A stretch of 64,000 nt of DNA from Pteria penguin (lineage: Eukaryota > Mollusca > Bivalvia > Pterioida > Pteriidae), in NCBI GenBank assembly GCA_035048485.1, contig CM068592.1, positions 37,146,001 through 37,210,000 of the forward strand, in the 5' to 3' direction. The translations under genes and the position numbers were made by a program. Below, piece after piece: positions 1 through 12,300 of the stretch (position 1 is its first letter; the number at the start of each line of letters is the position of its first letter). The notes below the pieces were generated by a model that saw nothing but the letters and a program-made list of their open reading frames with translations, was not told where the DNA came from and searched no databases.

Positions 1-1573
1 CTGCTGAAAAAATAAAAATAATGAAAAACACCTAAATGCACTGCATTTCCCCCCTTGATTTTCAGTATTCTGAAATGTTGTGCCTCCACTTTCCTAACCC
101 AGCTACGTCACTGCACTTCAGGTATCTTCGTGATGGTAATCTTTTCCATCCCATTCATCATGCAGACTCTGTCTGCTACAAAATTTGTTACTTTTTAGTA
201 AGTGACATAACACAGTAGAGCGTGTTAGCGATACCCTGTCGTTCGTCCGTACACCGGCAGAGTATTATACTTTTGTTAAAATTGCATATGATCTATTACA
301 ACTTGGTGAGCAAAACTGTACATACTTTTAGAGATAATTTATTATATTATGTGTGAAAGGATGTTGAATGTAAAATATGCAGTATTAATTATGGGTATAT
401 ATTCCGTATAGTTTGATTTGATAATAAGAAAATTATGTTGAAAGGATAGTTAGATATGACATTGTTATAACGGATTTTTATATTTTCAAAAGTACGAGTA
501 ATCGTTCGTTACCATGCAGCAAACGGTCATATAAGCTAGGACTGACGTAGATGCATTTATATATACGTTACCCTTGTAATTCTTTTCCATGTTATTTTCA
601 CCACTATCCGCTATATTAGTCACAGTATTTTTATTTTGTTATTAATTCTGAGAAATTGTATCACTTCATTGACAAAATGAATAGGCATGATAGGATTGTA
701 ATGTAGAATGAAAATACGTTCACAATTTCAAGTGTACGGATTTGGTGGCGAGAACAAAAAGGACAAAATTAGTGCGATTACGTCGAGTAATAACCATACT
801 TTTTACCCAAAATGCGTTCCATCTTAAAAGATATACCGAGTACAATAAATTACCTTCTACATATTTCAGTCAAACTAATATAAATACACTAATACATTTA
901 CCGTATAGAAACATTTTTATCTGTTTTACGGTGTTGTTTTGTCTTAGTATTGACAGACTTCTAAAGAAGTCCGTGTCAAAATTCTTAACTCATAATTGAG
1001 TGATATAGACCTAACATTGTAGGTTACTAATCACCAATTTGTCCGTCGTGAAGGAAAATGCCTGATCCTCGTGTCCATTATCCACATTAATAAAAATGTT
1101 TTGAGTTTAATTGTTGAAATATTCTTTTAAACTACAAAAATTGTGTTTAAAACGACCAGAATTTAAGCAGTTGATATAAAAATGATAAAACAATTTTTGT
1201 ATCAAATATACCATTATTTTCATTTAAAAATATCTGATCAAATAATTTAATATTTGTTTATTTATCAACAAAAATGCAACTTTAAGAACACTAATTCCTA
1301 CTTAGAAAATCTACACTTTTGTTGATAAATTGTACTGTACGTCTATACACATTGAATATCTCAAATAAATCACTTCTCTTCGCGAAGAAGATAGATTTAT
1401 ATCACTGCGTTTTAAAATAAGCACAAAATTAAATTGTTAATTATAAGGCGTTTCCTCAAAAGCTCCTTTTCATGGCAAAAATAATACACTACATTAAAAG
1501 GAGGCACTTCCCAACAATCTGAGTCAAATAACATCAAACGAGCAATACATTGCGAGCATCCTGAACCAACGAA

Positions 1574-1598
1574 CCCCCCCCCCCCCCCCCCCCCCCCC
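1574..1598. repeat. Poly-C tract (25 bp)
   Basis: An uninterrupted run of 25 C on the plus strand. This is rare in such AT-rich sequence, prone to assembly-length error and able to adopt i-motif/G-quadruplex forms. Confidence 0.95.
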
Positions 1599-1699
1599 GT
1601 GCTCAGTGATCAGTGCTCGATAGCAGATCAACTATTGTAATAACTATAACATAAGTGATTCATTTCCAAACATGCCAATACAGCAATCAAACATGAAAT

Positions 1700-1701
<2 letters not shown>

Positions 1702-1733
<32 letters not shown>
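1702..1733. repeat. Poly-A tract (32 bp)
   Basis: Homopolymer run of A, possibly the tail of an old retroposed element. No clear element body was recognised next to it. Confidence 0.9.
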
Positions 1734-1735
<2 letters not shown>

Positions 1736-2318
1736 CATAATAGCACCTCTTTCAATACTTGTGTCTGTTGATGTCAAGTGTTGTTTTAAAGTCTATGGTA
1801 TTAGATATAATGTAGAACTGTATGAGGAAGTTTAAATATTCTTAACAAGTTGGTACTTGAAAAGCGCCACAATGCTTTTTTGTTTTTGTTTGGTTGATTG
1901 CCAGTATTCTGTTATTTATCTCTTCACTTGATATCATTTTCTGTCTATGTAAGAGTGACTACTGTTCACCGTCGGGTTTTAGACTTACTGTCAGTTATCA
2001 TTACTGTTCACCATCGGCTTTAGATTTACGGCCGGCTTATGACGGACACACACATACATGAATACAACAAAGCTGTATACATTGCACGCAGACAAACGAT
2101 GATTTGTCACTATAGTATTCAGAACAACGTGTAAAACACCACAGTGGACATTCCTGGATCCCTGCAACAGCGAACTTAAATGAAATCTGTTGTCTGTAAG
2201 AGACAACGAAATATATCCAAAACAACCCCACACACTAAAAAGACAACCCCCTCCTCCCCACAAAAATGATAAGAATAAATAAATAAATTATAAAAAAAAA
2301 ATGAAAAAAGTAAATATA

Positions 2319-2320
<2 letters not shown>

Positions 2321-2376
<56 letters not shown>

Positions 2377-2402
2377 TTATGATGATAATAATAATAATAA
2401 TA
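2321..2402. repeat. (AAT)n microsatellite
   Basis: About 80 bp of AAT trinucleotides interrupted once by a GATTATGATG-like stretch. On the minus strand it generates a meaningless polyisoleucine frame. Confidence 0.95.
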
Positions 2403-4658
2403 AAAGGAAAGCTTAACCCTCCCACATAGCTAAATATGATATACAAGGATTTAGAGGATATGTAAGTCAAGGGATTCAACCTATGAAACCTAAGTCTTTA
2501 AATACTTTAAAACACTTCGCATGACAAAGAGCCTGATATAGATGCATATACAAGACCAGGGTGATGACATTAATGTATTTTTACATTTTTAGGTTCACCG
2601 TTTGCAAAAAAAAAAAAACAAAAAAAAAAAAATCCTACAACACACAAATGTCTTCCGCACTTCCAGTATCTAAATAATTGGAGATAATCTTTATCGTATG
2701 ACGTCGAGCAAATAAATTTCCCCAAAAGAATACAACGTTAAGAATATTTCATTTTTTTGGGCAAAACTTGTTACATTGCAAAAATATTCTTACCTGCATT
2801 GTTTATGTTAAATCTAGCCCTAATCTAATATTCAGAGAATATTTTTTTCCTTTTACGTAATGTACATCAAATCAAAATCATCTTTACTGTTAAATCATCA
2901 AATACTGTTGTTCAAGATAAATCTGATTTCATTGTCCATGGGTTTAAACTGTTTCTAATGGAATCAGTGTTGTGTTACAGATGTGCGTGACAGTCGTAGT
3001 TCTGTGACCCTGTGCATACTGGACTGTCATTTTGAAGATAACAAAATCATTTGTATTATTTTGTAACTTAATTAAAGTTAGACGGAAGCAAAACCGTGAT
3101 GAATTCCGCTGCATGGACAGCTAGCTTATATTGTAAAAAAAAAAAAAAAAAAAAAAAAGAAAAATCGCAGTCTGAATTTTTAGAGGCATTAAATACATTA
3201 ATGGTATTTATTCCTGTTGATCTTATATTTTTGTTTTGTTCAATGATTTTATACAGAGGAAGTAAAGTTATTGAAATATGAACAAAAAAGCAGCTTTCAG
3301 CAATGTATTCGGCTTTTGATATTTGGCACTAAGTGTGCGCCTGGTGACTGCAAGTCTCTTTAAGGCGTTGTAAGACAATTTCATTGACACTCATTTTCGC
3401 CGGAAGATTCTCCTAATACAAACCAATTCCTCTACTTAAATGTACAATCTATTACCACTATTTAATACCATTCGAATTGAACTATAACGAAACAACAGAA
3501 AGACGCAAATTCTAGTTTCATATTTCTTTTAAAATAAAGTCTAGTCTTGTTCCTGAGTGCATTATTTGTAGTGAAAGTGATAATTCTCAAAGAAAATTTC
3601 AGTAAAATAAAACAATTTCATCTTTAATAGAACAAGATTTAAGAATTCTGAAATATATGCACTTCCCCATGTTACTCAACACTTTTTCACTAAGGGGAAA
3701 ATCAATCACGGAATATAAAAGGTTAAAGCAAAAGAGATTTTAAAATAGTGTTTGGCAAGGAGATTTCATATACCTGTATTATTTGTTGTACTGTTAATGG
3801 AGAGGCGTAATTGAACTATTTATGGTATCGATCAAAATGTGAATGAACAACAGGATGGGAGCCCATGACTCCTTTCATTTCTTGTATATTCATTCATTTG
3901 TTTGTGCTGGATTTGTGGGCTGGAAGAAATTTCATGAACTTTTATACTCAAAATAGGTTAGAAGTGATAATATAGAAATCTTACGCAAAGGTAAATAATT
4001 ACATCTCGTGAAAACTTCTGTTTTTAAGAAAAAAAAAAACGGTATGTAAAGGTAGTGTGATGTCGGGTTGAATCACTGCTAAAACAAAGCTGTCTAATAG
4101 ACCTTATATCCGGTAGGACAAAGGTAGAAAAAACGTTTTGTCTAACGAGTCATACCGATATCGATGTTTTGGATGACTTTCAACTGCATATGCTTCTCGA
4201 ACATTATAATTTGTAGTGATGCCATTTTTACTTTCACTTTGATGTAACCAACAGGTCCAGGAGATAAGGAATGCCTATTTCTCCTGATAGTGACATTAAC
4301 TCTTATATTGTGCGTATAAGACATGAACACTGAATTGTATGAGCCCAAAGAAGCAACATATGGCATTTGTAACTATGGTATACATTGTAACCTACTTTGA
4401 TAAAAGGAGTGGTGGGTTCCATCTTGCATTCGTCTGATAGAACAACAGATCTGTCTGTCATTAAGTCAGTATTAACATCTTCAACGATAGCAGTACTTGA
4501 ACACAAAGTCAACCACATCATTGACAAAGTAAGCCATCGATACTTAACTAAAACTACTTCCAAAGTTTCGATTCCAATGAGAAGGAATTCTGGTCCTTAT
4601 TACAACAAATGGACTTTGATATCATCCTTGCACCATATCCAATGTAAAATACAAAAGT

Positions 4659-4895
4659 AACTGGTATCACATGACTATGGCACTAACAACAATGTACCAC
4701 AGTGGACATTCACGAACCCCTGCAATTCAGAGGTGAGACCAGGTGCCTGCGACGAGTGAGCGTCTCCTGTTTGGCTGTCCTTACATACAGACGAAACAAA
4801 TACAATTCAGCACTGTATATATACATGAAAGTGAAGAAACACTGTGTAGAAAGTTTCATTGCCACATAACATCAGGAAAAAGGATATAATAACAC
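4659..4895 (-). repeat. Dispersed repeat R1, copy 1
   Basis: Minus-oriented copy of a roughly 240-bp repeat found at least six times here. Shared landmarks are the segment around 'ccaggtgcc', 'gagcgtctcctgtttggct' and a distal 'cactgtgtagaaag' followed by 'ataacatcaggaaaaagg'. It is probably a SINE or MITE; no coding capacity. Confidence 0.75.
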
Positions 4896-5379
4896 TTAAA
4901 TAAAAATTAACTTAACAAAACTTAGATAACTTAAACAAAACTCAATCCGGGATCCAACGAGAAACGCTACTTGAATCACTGCTATTCTGAAACTATATTA
5001 ACGACCATGGCAAGCCAAGAAGGAGGCTACTTACGGGCGACTGAAAGTTCTACAGAGTCATTTAATGGAGAAAAGAACACTAAAATAATGCAAAGGGGTC
5101 TGTTGGAACTACAGCGTAAAAAGACTAATCATTTTCAGTCTAGAGCAGTGCAAATTCATCCTCATTGCAAACAAGACCCTCACCAGTGTTGATTACTTCA
5201 TTTTGTAATATAATGTGCATAAATATAATCTATATATAATAATAAAAACGCTCATACTTTGATAAACGATTTCTGCGTTTTCACCATTATTTTGATTTAT
5301 ATATATACACTAGATACTTTATTTCAAGTTTTCTGTGTATAGCCGTTGACAGTCAAATCAAAGTGAAGCGGCCTATAAA

Positions 5380-5528
5380 GTAAAAAACAACGAAGTACCG
5401 AAGGGTAAACCATATCTTGTAATCCATGGAATGAAAGTACAATATCGTGAATAGTGTCATATTCAGACAAATGCGAACTCCAATAAAATCGAAATGAGAC
5501 CAGCTGCCCGGGAGGAGTAAGCGTCAAA
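5380..5528 (-). repeat. Dispersed repeat R2, partial copy
   Basis: Shares 'gaagtaccgaagg', 'gtcatattcagacaaatgcg' and the core 'cccgggaggagtaagcgtc' with fuller copies at 39.2 kb and 50.9 kb. The part beyond the core is lost here. Confidence 0.7.
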
Positions 5529-5740
5529 TCAAGTATAGTCAAAAAGAGGAATCTAAAATTGCACTAGATCACTACATCGACCTTAGAACTCCCTCAGTGA
5601 CAATTTCAAAGTGCAACGATGGTGGTAGACTAGTTATTTGGAGTGATATTCTTAATTAAAACCTAGTCTGACCATTTTAATCTGCGAAATTGACACCCAT
5701 ACTTATTATATATCTGAATTGATAATTTCGATACAGGACT

Positions 5741-5966
5741 TTCTACACAGTGTTTGTTTACATTCATGTATATATACAGTGCTGAAATATATTGTTTAGT
5801 CTGTATGTCAGGGCATTCACGGCGGGTGTGGCTAGCCAAACAGGAGACGCTCACTCCTCCCGGGCACCTGGTCTCACCTCTGAATTTCAGAGGTCCGTGA
5901 ATGTCCACTGTGGTACATTGTTGTTAGTGCCATAGTCATGTGTCACCAGTTATTTTCGTATTTTGC
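5741..5966 (+). repeat. Dispersed repeat R1, copy 2
   Basis: Plus-oriented R1 copy lying about 0.85 kb from copy 1 in inverted orientation. Landmarks are 'ggtgtggctagccaaacagg', 'tgtccactgtggtacattg' and 'gccatagtcatgtg'. Confidence 0.8.
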
Positions 5967-7408
5967 TTAAATAACGGGTGTTGGTAGCAAGCAGGAGATG
6001 CTTACTCAACCTGCACATCTGATCTTGCTCCGCTTTTGTGGTTCACTTACGCTCCTTTATAGACGCTCTGTGGAATATGTCATTTTCCACTTGTGCTGAT
6101 TTTATGTCTTAGGGCTTGTGCATCATGTTGTCGCAACTTCACGTTGAAGGTCAATAATAAAGTATTAACTTTAGGTGTTTACATGTATATGTAAGGTTAT
6201 AACTGATTCTTACTATGAAGTCGAGCTTTTAAGTTTATATCTTTCTCTTTATTAAATCTGTAGCAAGTAACGTTAACTTGATGGTAAAGAAAAGTATCAT
6301 ACAAACTATCGCGAAAAGCCCTCATTTCAAAGCTAAGTATAGACAGGCACAGGATAATATTTTGAAAACTATACGGTCATTTGATATGTTTGTAGAACGT
6401 TGTGTAACTGTCAGTGACCCGCATTTTCATCATCCTAGCCGGCTGTTTTAATCTCCGGTACAGGTCACCAGGGACGTATATATCCTTGAAGTTACATTTT
6501 AATATACATATCTTGGAGGGTTACTTATTCCTGTCCATGATCAATATTCTCTACATTGTTGGAAATATGATTATAACAATTACTTATTAAATGGAGCCAG
6601 CGTATTTTGTCTCGAGATCGGAGAGTTCGGGGTTCGAAACTAGTCGATATACAATTTTGTTCGGATGACGCAGAAACGGCGAGTCAGCATGTACAGGAAA
6701 GAAAGAAGCCTGGCTGTTTCTCGGTAATATGTTGCGTGTTGTTTTTACTTTAACTGTTTTCTAGAGGGGGATTAATCGGTGCTGTTCTCGCTAGGCCTCT
6801 CCACTAGAGTTTAGACAGCGTATATCTGCGATGCTCAGGGTAAAACAAGAAATCCATTTAGAATATTTGGAGTATTGATTAAACTTTCGAAGTGACATAT
6901 AAGACCCATTACTTTAGTATTACTCATTTTGCTGACACATTCTCGCTACGGTAATGTGCATACGCATAATATAAAGAGAGATTAATAGACCATACTTAAA
7001 TCAGCAACTCTATATTGTCTTTTTGGTATGCAAGTGTAATAATTGAAAAAATAAACAGATAAAATCAATCAATCAATTAATAAGTAAATATTAGATAAAA
7101 CACGGTTGTATTGCATTAATATTTACACAGATAGTAAGCAGTAAGTGATACATAGTTTTTCAAAACCATTTAAAACGCTTATTACGGGACTCTTTCTGTT
7201 TAGCAGATGTTTTCTTATTTGTAAAAGACTTTTCCTTTCTGTATTCATTTTCCCATCGACAAATAATTAATAGTAATAATTCATTAATAATTTTATTATA
7301 AGGTATGGTTCCGCTATTGATTTTGATATTAAGTTCTGAGTCATATATAATTGCCTTTTATCTATGTAGTTAGTATACTGATTAAAATAATACAACATAT
7401 ACTCATAT

Positions 7409-7452
<44 letters not shown>

Positions 7453-9130
7453 TATCATCATCGTCATAACAACAGGCGTAGGAAGCAAGGATTATGGGCT
7501 GTTCACATAAACATACAAAGCAATTCAGATACTGTGTTGTAAACGAAAATTGTGATAAAAGTTTTTGTTCCCATTTTGATATGCTTCCTACGTCTCTGTC
7601 ATATTCATAACACTGCTTTAAATGAGAGATGAAAGTAGTATAATGTGAGAAAATCACACTGAAAGTCAGTACGTTTATAAGACATATCGAAATTAAAATC
7701 ACTCGTGTCCAAAAACAAATACAATATGAAACTACACTAGCTTGTGCAAGTGAATGAAAGTGTAAATAAATATGTAAAGAGCAAACGTCAGAACAACGAA
7801 ATCTAAGAGCAAATGTGGAAAAATAGTCCCTTTTATCATTTTTATTCTGAGATTTAATTAATGCAGTTGAAATTAATGTACTATTAATTTGGCTGTTCTG
7901 AGACTGATGGATGTGGCTGGCCAGACACAAGACGTTTACTCCTACCGGTCATTTGCTGTCTTCTGTAATTTTCAGGGAACTATTGGTACCATAGAAGAGT
8001 ATCGTTGTCAATTCGGCATAAAGTCATTTACATTTGTGTTTTGCTTTATGTGCAAAGATTTAGTAAAACTGTCAAGGTACATTAATGTATAAACGACAAA
8101 ATTAATTCATGAATTTCAATTTCATTTTCAAGTATCAGTTATTATAATGGTTCCACGATCTCGAGATATTTTAATAGGGCCGATGAAGCTCGTAACTGAC
8201 TCGTAACTAACTGTCAAGTTTTCATTTTTCTCTGGCGTCCTTTTGGATAAGACAGTAAGGAAGTCATTGACACAAAATGATGTCTACATAGGTCTTAATT
8301 GCTGAACACTACCGATTCAGATGCCGCCATCTTTTAAGTGAAATAAAAGCAGAGTAGCGTTAAACACGAATGATAAAACATAAGAAAAATAAATGATAAT
8401 GAAGGAAGGGAAGACGAAGAAGTAAAACAGGAAGAAGGACAAGATTAAGAACAAGAAGAATCCCCCAAACCCTTTAAGATATGTTCTGAATGAACAACGT
8501 CCAATATGATACGCATATCAGAAACGTAAATGTACATGAACATCAGATAGACTGTATAAAGAGAATGTAATTTTAATTTATTCTACGAGTAATCATGAGT
8601 TGATTGAATGATTTAATAATCGAAGCATGTGTACTATTGAAAATATAATGTAGCTACATCAAAAACATGTATCTTTTTGTATCAACAATTGCTCTTCTAA
8701 AAAGTGTATACTACTTGAAAAATAAACCATACCTGTCAAAATGTTAAAAATTTTCTGAAATGAAATCAACTTATGAATAAAAGAATGATTCATTGAAAAT
8801 AAATAACACAAAAGAGTAAACAAAGAAAGAGAAAGAATTAATCGTTACTACAATGATGTAATAATTCTTATTTATGGTGCAAACACCATGTACCAAATAT
8901 TTCAATACATTCAACAAAAATAACATGTAAATGATACTGAAATTTCTGATAAATTTGAAAACGTCGTTAGTATAATTCAATCTTTATATAAATATCAGAA
9001 ACATCTGAAGGAATGTGCAATAGTAAAGTTAATAATTATCATTCTTATGTGCAGCATCGTACATTTAAAAATGTATCATGTGTCACTAAAGATGCCTTTG
9101 AATGTCAATAAATATCCAATCTACCTCTTC
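5967..9130. other. 3' flank of gene A, repeats only
   Basis: No coding exon recognised. Contains degenerate relatives of the R1/R2 core (5978-6030 and about 7900-7985) and an ATC microsatellite. The first TTTATT (AATAAA on the minus strand) noticed downstream of gene A is at 8577-8582, about 550 bp past the stop, so it is only a weak candidate poly(A) signal. Confidence 0.5.
7409..7452. repeat. (ATC)n microsatellite
   Basis: About 14 ATC/CAT units. They create spurious polyHis (plus) and polyAsp/polyMet (minus) frames. Confidence 0.95.
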
Positions 9131-9387
9131 TTAATCCGGTAGGAATGGAATCAAATCTTCTCTGCCTATTTTGACCAGGGCAGTTCTGATGCTATGAATC
9201 TGGCTCAAGTGAGGTCGGCGTCCTCTATATTTTACTAGCAATTTAAATACAAACTCAGAGTCAGACATATCCGTCTCCATTAAAGTTTCAATGAATTCTC
9301 TGTTGATGCCTAGTTGATTGGCAAAATTCCGGCCTTCGTCTTTGCTTATATTGGCAGCAACTGCTGCTAGTCTATTGGACGCAAGTC
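9131..9387 (-). CDS. Gene A exon 14: death domain and stop
   Basis: Acceptor TTCCAG, then 85 codons and TAA. The protein reads ...LAAVAANISKDEGRNFANQL... and ends TALVKIGREDLIPFLPD. It has the six-helix death-fold pattern: L-x2-VA near the start, the 'xxFAxxLGI' helix and the terminal 'AL-xx-I-xx-DLI-xx-L' helix. The length is right for one complete death domain. The canonical W of helix 3 (as in 'W..LA') is F here. Confidence 0.85.
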
Positions 9388-12300
9388 CTGGAACTACACG
9401 AGTAAATGAGTGTTGTTAGAAATTGAAAATAAAAATATATAAAATAAGAATTGACCACTTTGGAAATAAAGGAAAGCATATAAATTTAGAAAATAGAATT
9501 GTGTATAAAACATTGCAGTGGGACGTACGCTAAAACGTTTCGGACCGAAAGTACGGCTTGTAAGCGTGTTTGCGGCCGCATCCTTTTTTCACCACTTTGT
9601 GCAATGTACATAAAACATACTATTACAAAGTATTGTCATGCATCTGACCAACAAATTGCAATAAAAAAGGTTGTTTTGGCCATTCATGGCAGGTGTGGCT
9701 AGCTAAACAGGAGACGCTCGCTCCTCTCGGGCCCCTGGTCTCACCTCTGAATTTCAGGGGTCCCTGAATGCCCACTGTGGTACATTGCTGTCAGTGCCAT
9801 AGTCATGTGACACCACTTACTTCCGTATTTTACATTGAATCAAGCTCCACAATACTTTCATAAAAGTAAACATGAATAAAATCTGCAATGAATGAATGAT
9901 TAAAGTTAAAAAAATATCATTATTCTACATGGTAAACATTCTGCGGCAGCACATTGGGGTAATTTTTTTGTGTCCTTAATTTACTTTACGTGTTTGGAAT
10001 ATTGAGCGAGGTTTCGATGATGTAAGCAATTTAGCGGGACCTTGTCAAGAAAACTGAGTAAATGTGGGACGCTGCTAATGATGATATATCATTTTGATAT
10101 GCCGGATGTAGACATACCTGTATTTTCTTTGTCAAATTCCTTCAATGCATCATTCATTTCTGATCCTATTGATACGTCATCTACCTCTCGAAACATAGAC
10201 GGTCGCCGTGCCTTAATGATGAGTTTCTCAATCGGTTCAATCGGTTCTAGCACAGAAATAAAAAAAAAAAAAAACAAAAATCATTTTAATTATTGATAAA
10301 GGACGAGAACTGATAAAGTATTGACATGAGCGTTCTTTCTGATAGGAAAGGGCCATATCGCATGGTCTCTGTGTATATTGTCTCACGGTAAACGTCTGAC
10401 CAATGTGGGATTTTTGTCAGTTTTCGTTCCATTAGAAGTTCCATTAGAAATATAATAGTACCAGAAGCCTATTGAATGTTTCTTTTAAACTGTGTGTGAA
10501 TGCTAATTCAAACACAACAATTGTGTACCATTTGTTACTCAATTAACCGTCCTAAGTCGGTATCGCATCTGTCGTACAATCAATATTTCTGTAATGTCAG
10601 TGCCTGTATTTCATTACTTGGTACACAGTTTTATTGTAATCTCCTCGGTGAATTCTGCCCTACAGCCAACTCATATTTCTTTCCTTTTCAATTTACATGC
10701 AACACTTTTAGGTTAAAATGATATTCGTATGAAGATTTTATTGCTTTTAAGTTTTGGAATATTCTTTTCAAAGGATAGAATCTATGAAGAATGTTTAACC
10801 CTACCATTTCGCTTCTCTATTCATATGTAAATTTGATACGTTTATCTATCTTTCATATTTTTATTGATAAAAAACGGAAATGGGACAAAAATATTGGTTC
10901 AAACTATATATTTACCTTCCTCTGCTATTTTCATTCCTATTGGTATCTTAACAAATTGTTCGTATATCTTTTCTTGTACAATTTCTTTAATTTCCTTAGG
11001 GGGCTTAAAGAGGCATCCACTTGGTTTAACTGTCGGTATTTCTCTATCAATGATGATTTCTTGTTCAATTGTAATCATGGCTTCAACTTTGACCTCCTGC
11101 ATTCCAACATTCACAACTTCCATATCAAGGTCCAGCCGTTTATACTCTGGAATTGTATGGAAGTAAATATTTGTCAGTTTGGGATTTTTCGCTGTTTTTA
11201 CTCAATCACTCAAAGAAAAGATAAATAAAATAAAGTAAGATAGAATAAATAAAAAATAAATAAGAAAGAAAAAGACACCGGCCAACCATTCACATACTTA
11301 ATCTTTTACCCATCAACTATCTTGCTCACTCACTCATTCGCTCACTTACTCGCTAACTCATGCTATTGGCTATTATGTGAAAGCTCTACACAGAATGACA
11401 CTGCTGGTACTTTTCAATGTTATCTTACTTTTCTTAGCTTCATATTCGAGGAAGACATCTTCATCTCCGCTTTTGTTTTTGATGCTTTTATCAAATAGTA
11501 TCTGTAATGTAATATGTAATCAAATGTAAGTTCTCATACCCTTTTTCCTGATGTTGTGTGGTTGTGGCACTTTCTACACAATATTTTTCTCATTCGTGTA
11601 TATATTAAGTGCTGAATTATATTTTTTTCGTCTGTATTTAAGGGCATTCATGGCGGATGCAGCTAGCCAAACTGGAGACGCTCGCTCCTCCCGGGAACCT
11701 GGTCTCACCTCTGAATTTCAGGGGTCCGTGAATGTCCACTGTGGTACATTGTTATTAGTGCCTTAGTCATGTGACACCAATTACTTTCGTACGGCTTTGA
11801 ATTTCCTTTTGTAAATATTTTTCCCAATTTGTTCGATTTTGTATCCTATACAAAACATCTAAAACTTACTTTCAAACTTGTTAATCAGGGTTAGAGATGT
11901 CATAAACTTTTTTGAAAAATGTTGCAGATCTTATTCGGCAAACTTGCATTTCACCATATATTTCCAGCGGGAATCTTCCGCCCCAGATTTCGAATATTTC
12001 ATCTTATTGGGTTGAAAAATGATTTCGACATTAACAGTATGAAGATGAAATTATTACAAAGGACATAAGATTTTAATTGGTCCCTCTTATTCATACTTTT
12101 TCTTTCGCACACTGACTAATAGGGGGTCTTAGACTTTATGATGAGCCTTTGGGTTTTGTTTAGATATCATTTAAAAGAAATGGGTTCCTGAACCCAGTCT
12201 CTTATGACTGTAAATTTGTATTTCTACTGCTTATGGACCTTAGCTCTTATTCTTTCAGACAGTCGGAGCACAGGTAAGCAAGGTTTTTCTTTCGTTAGGT

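Larger units (their letters stand above)
1..4658. other. 3' flank of gene A, no gene seen
   Basis: AT-rich sequence with only short chance open frames. It holds a poly-C run, poly-A runs, an AAT microsatellite and, near 2125-2165, a partial minus-strand copy of the dispersed repeat called R1 below. I see no splice-bounded coding exon on either strand. Confidence 0.6.

Noticed and set aside
2288..2479. Polyisoleucine frame
   Set aside because: Translation of the AAT microsatellite.
6595..6660. tRNA-like B box 'ggggttcgaaac'
   Set aside because: No A box at the right distance and no cloverleaf.
7403..7930. 175-codon minus frame ending in polyaspartate, and the polyHis frame opposite
   Set aside because: Produced by the ATC microsatellite; the rest has no motif and overlaps a dispersed repeat.
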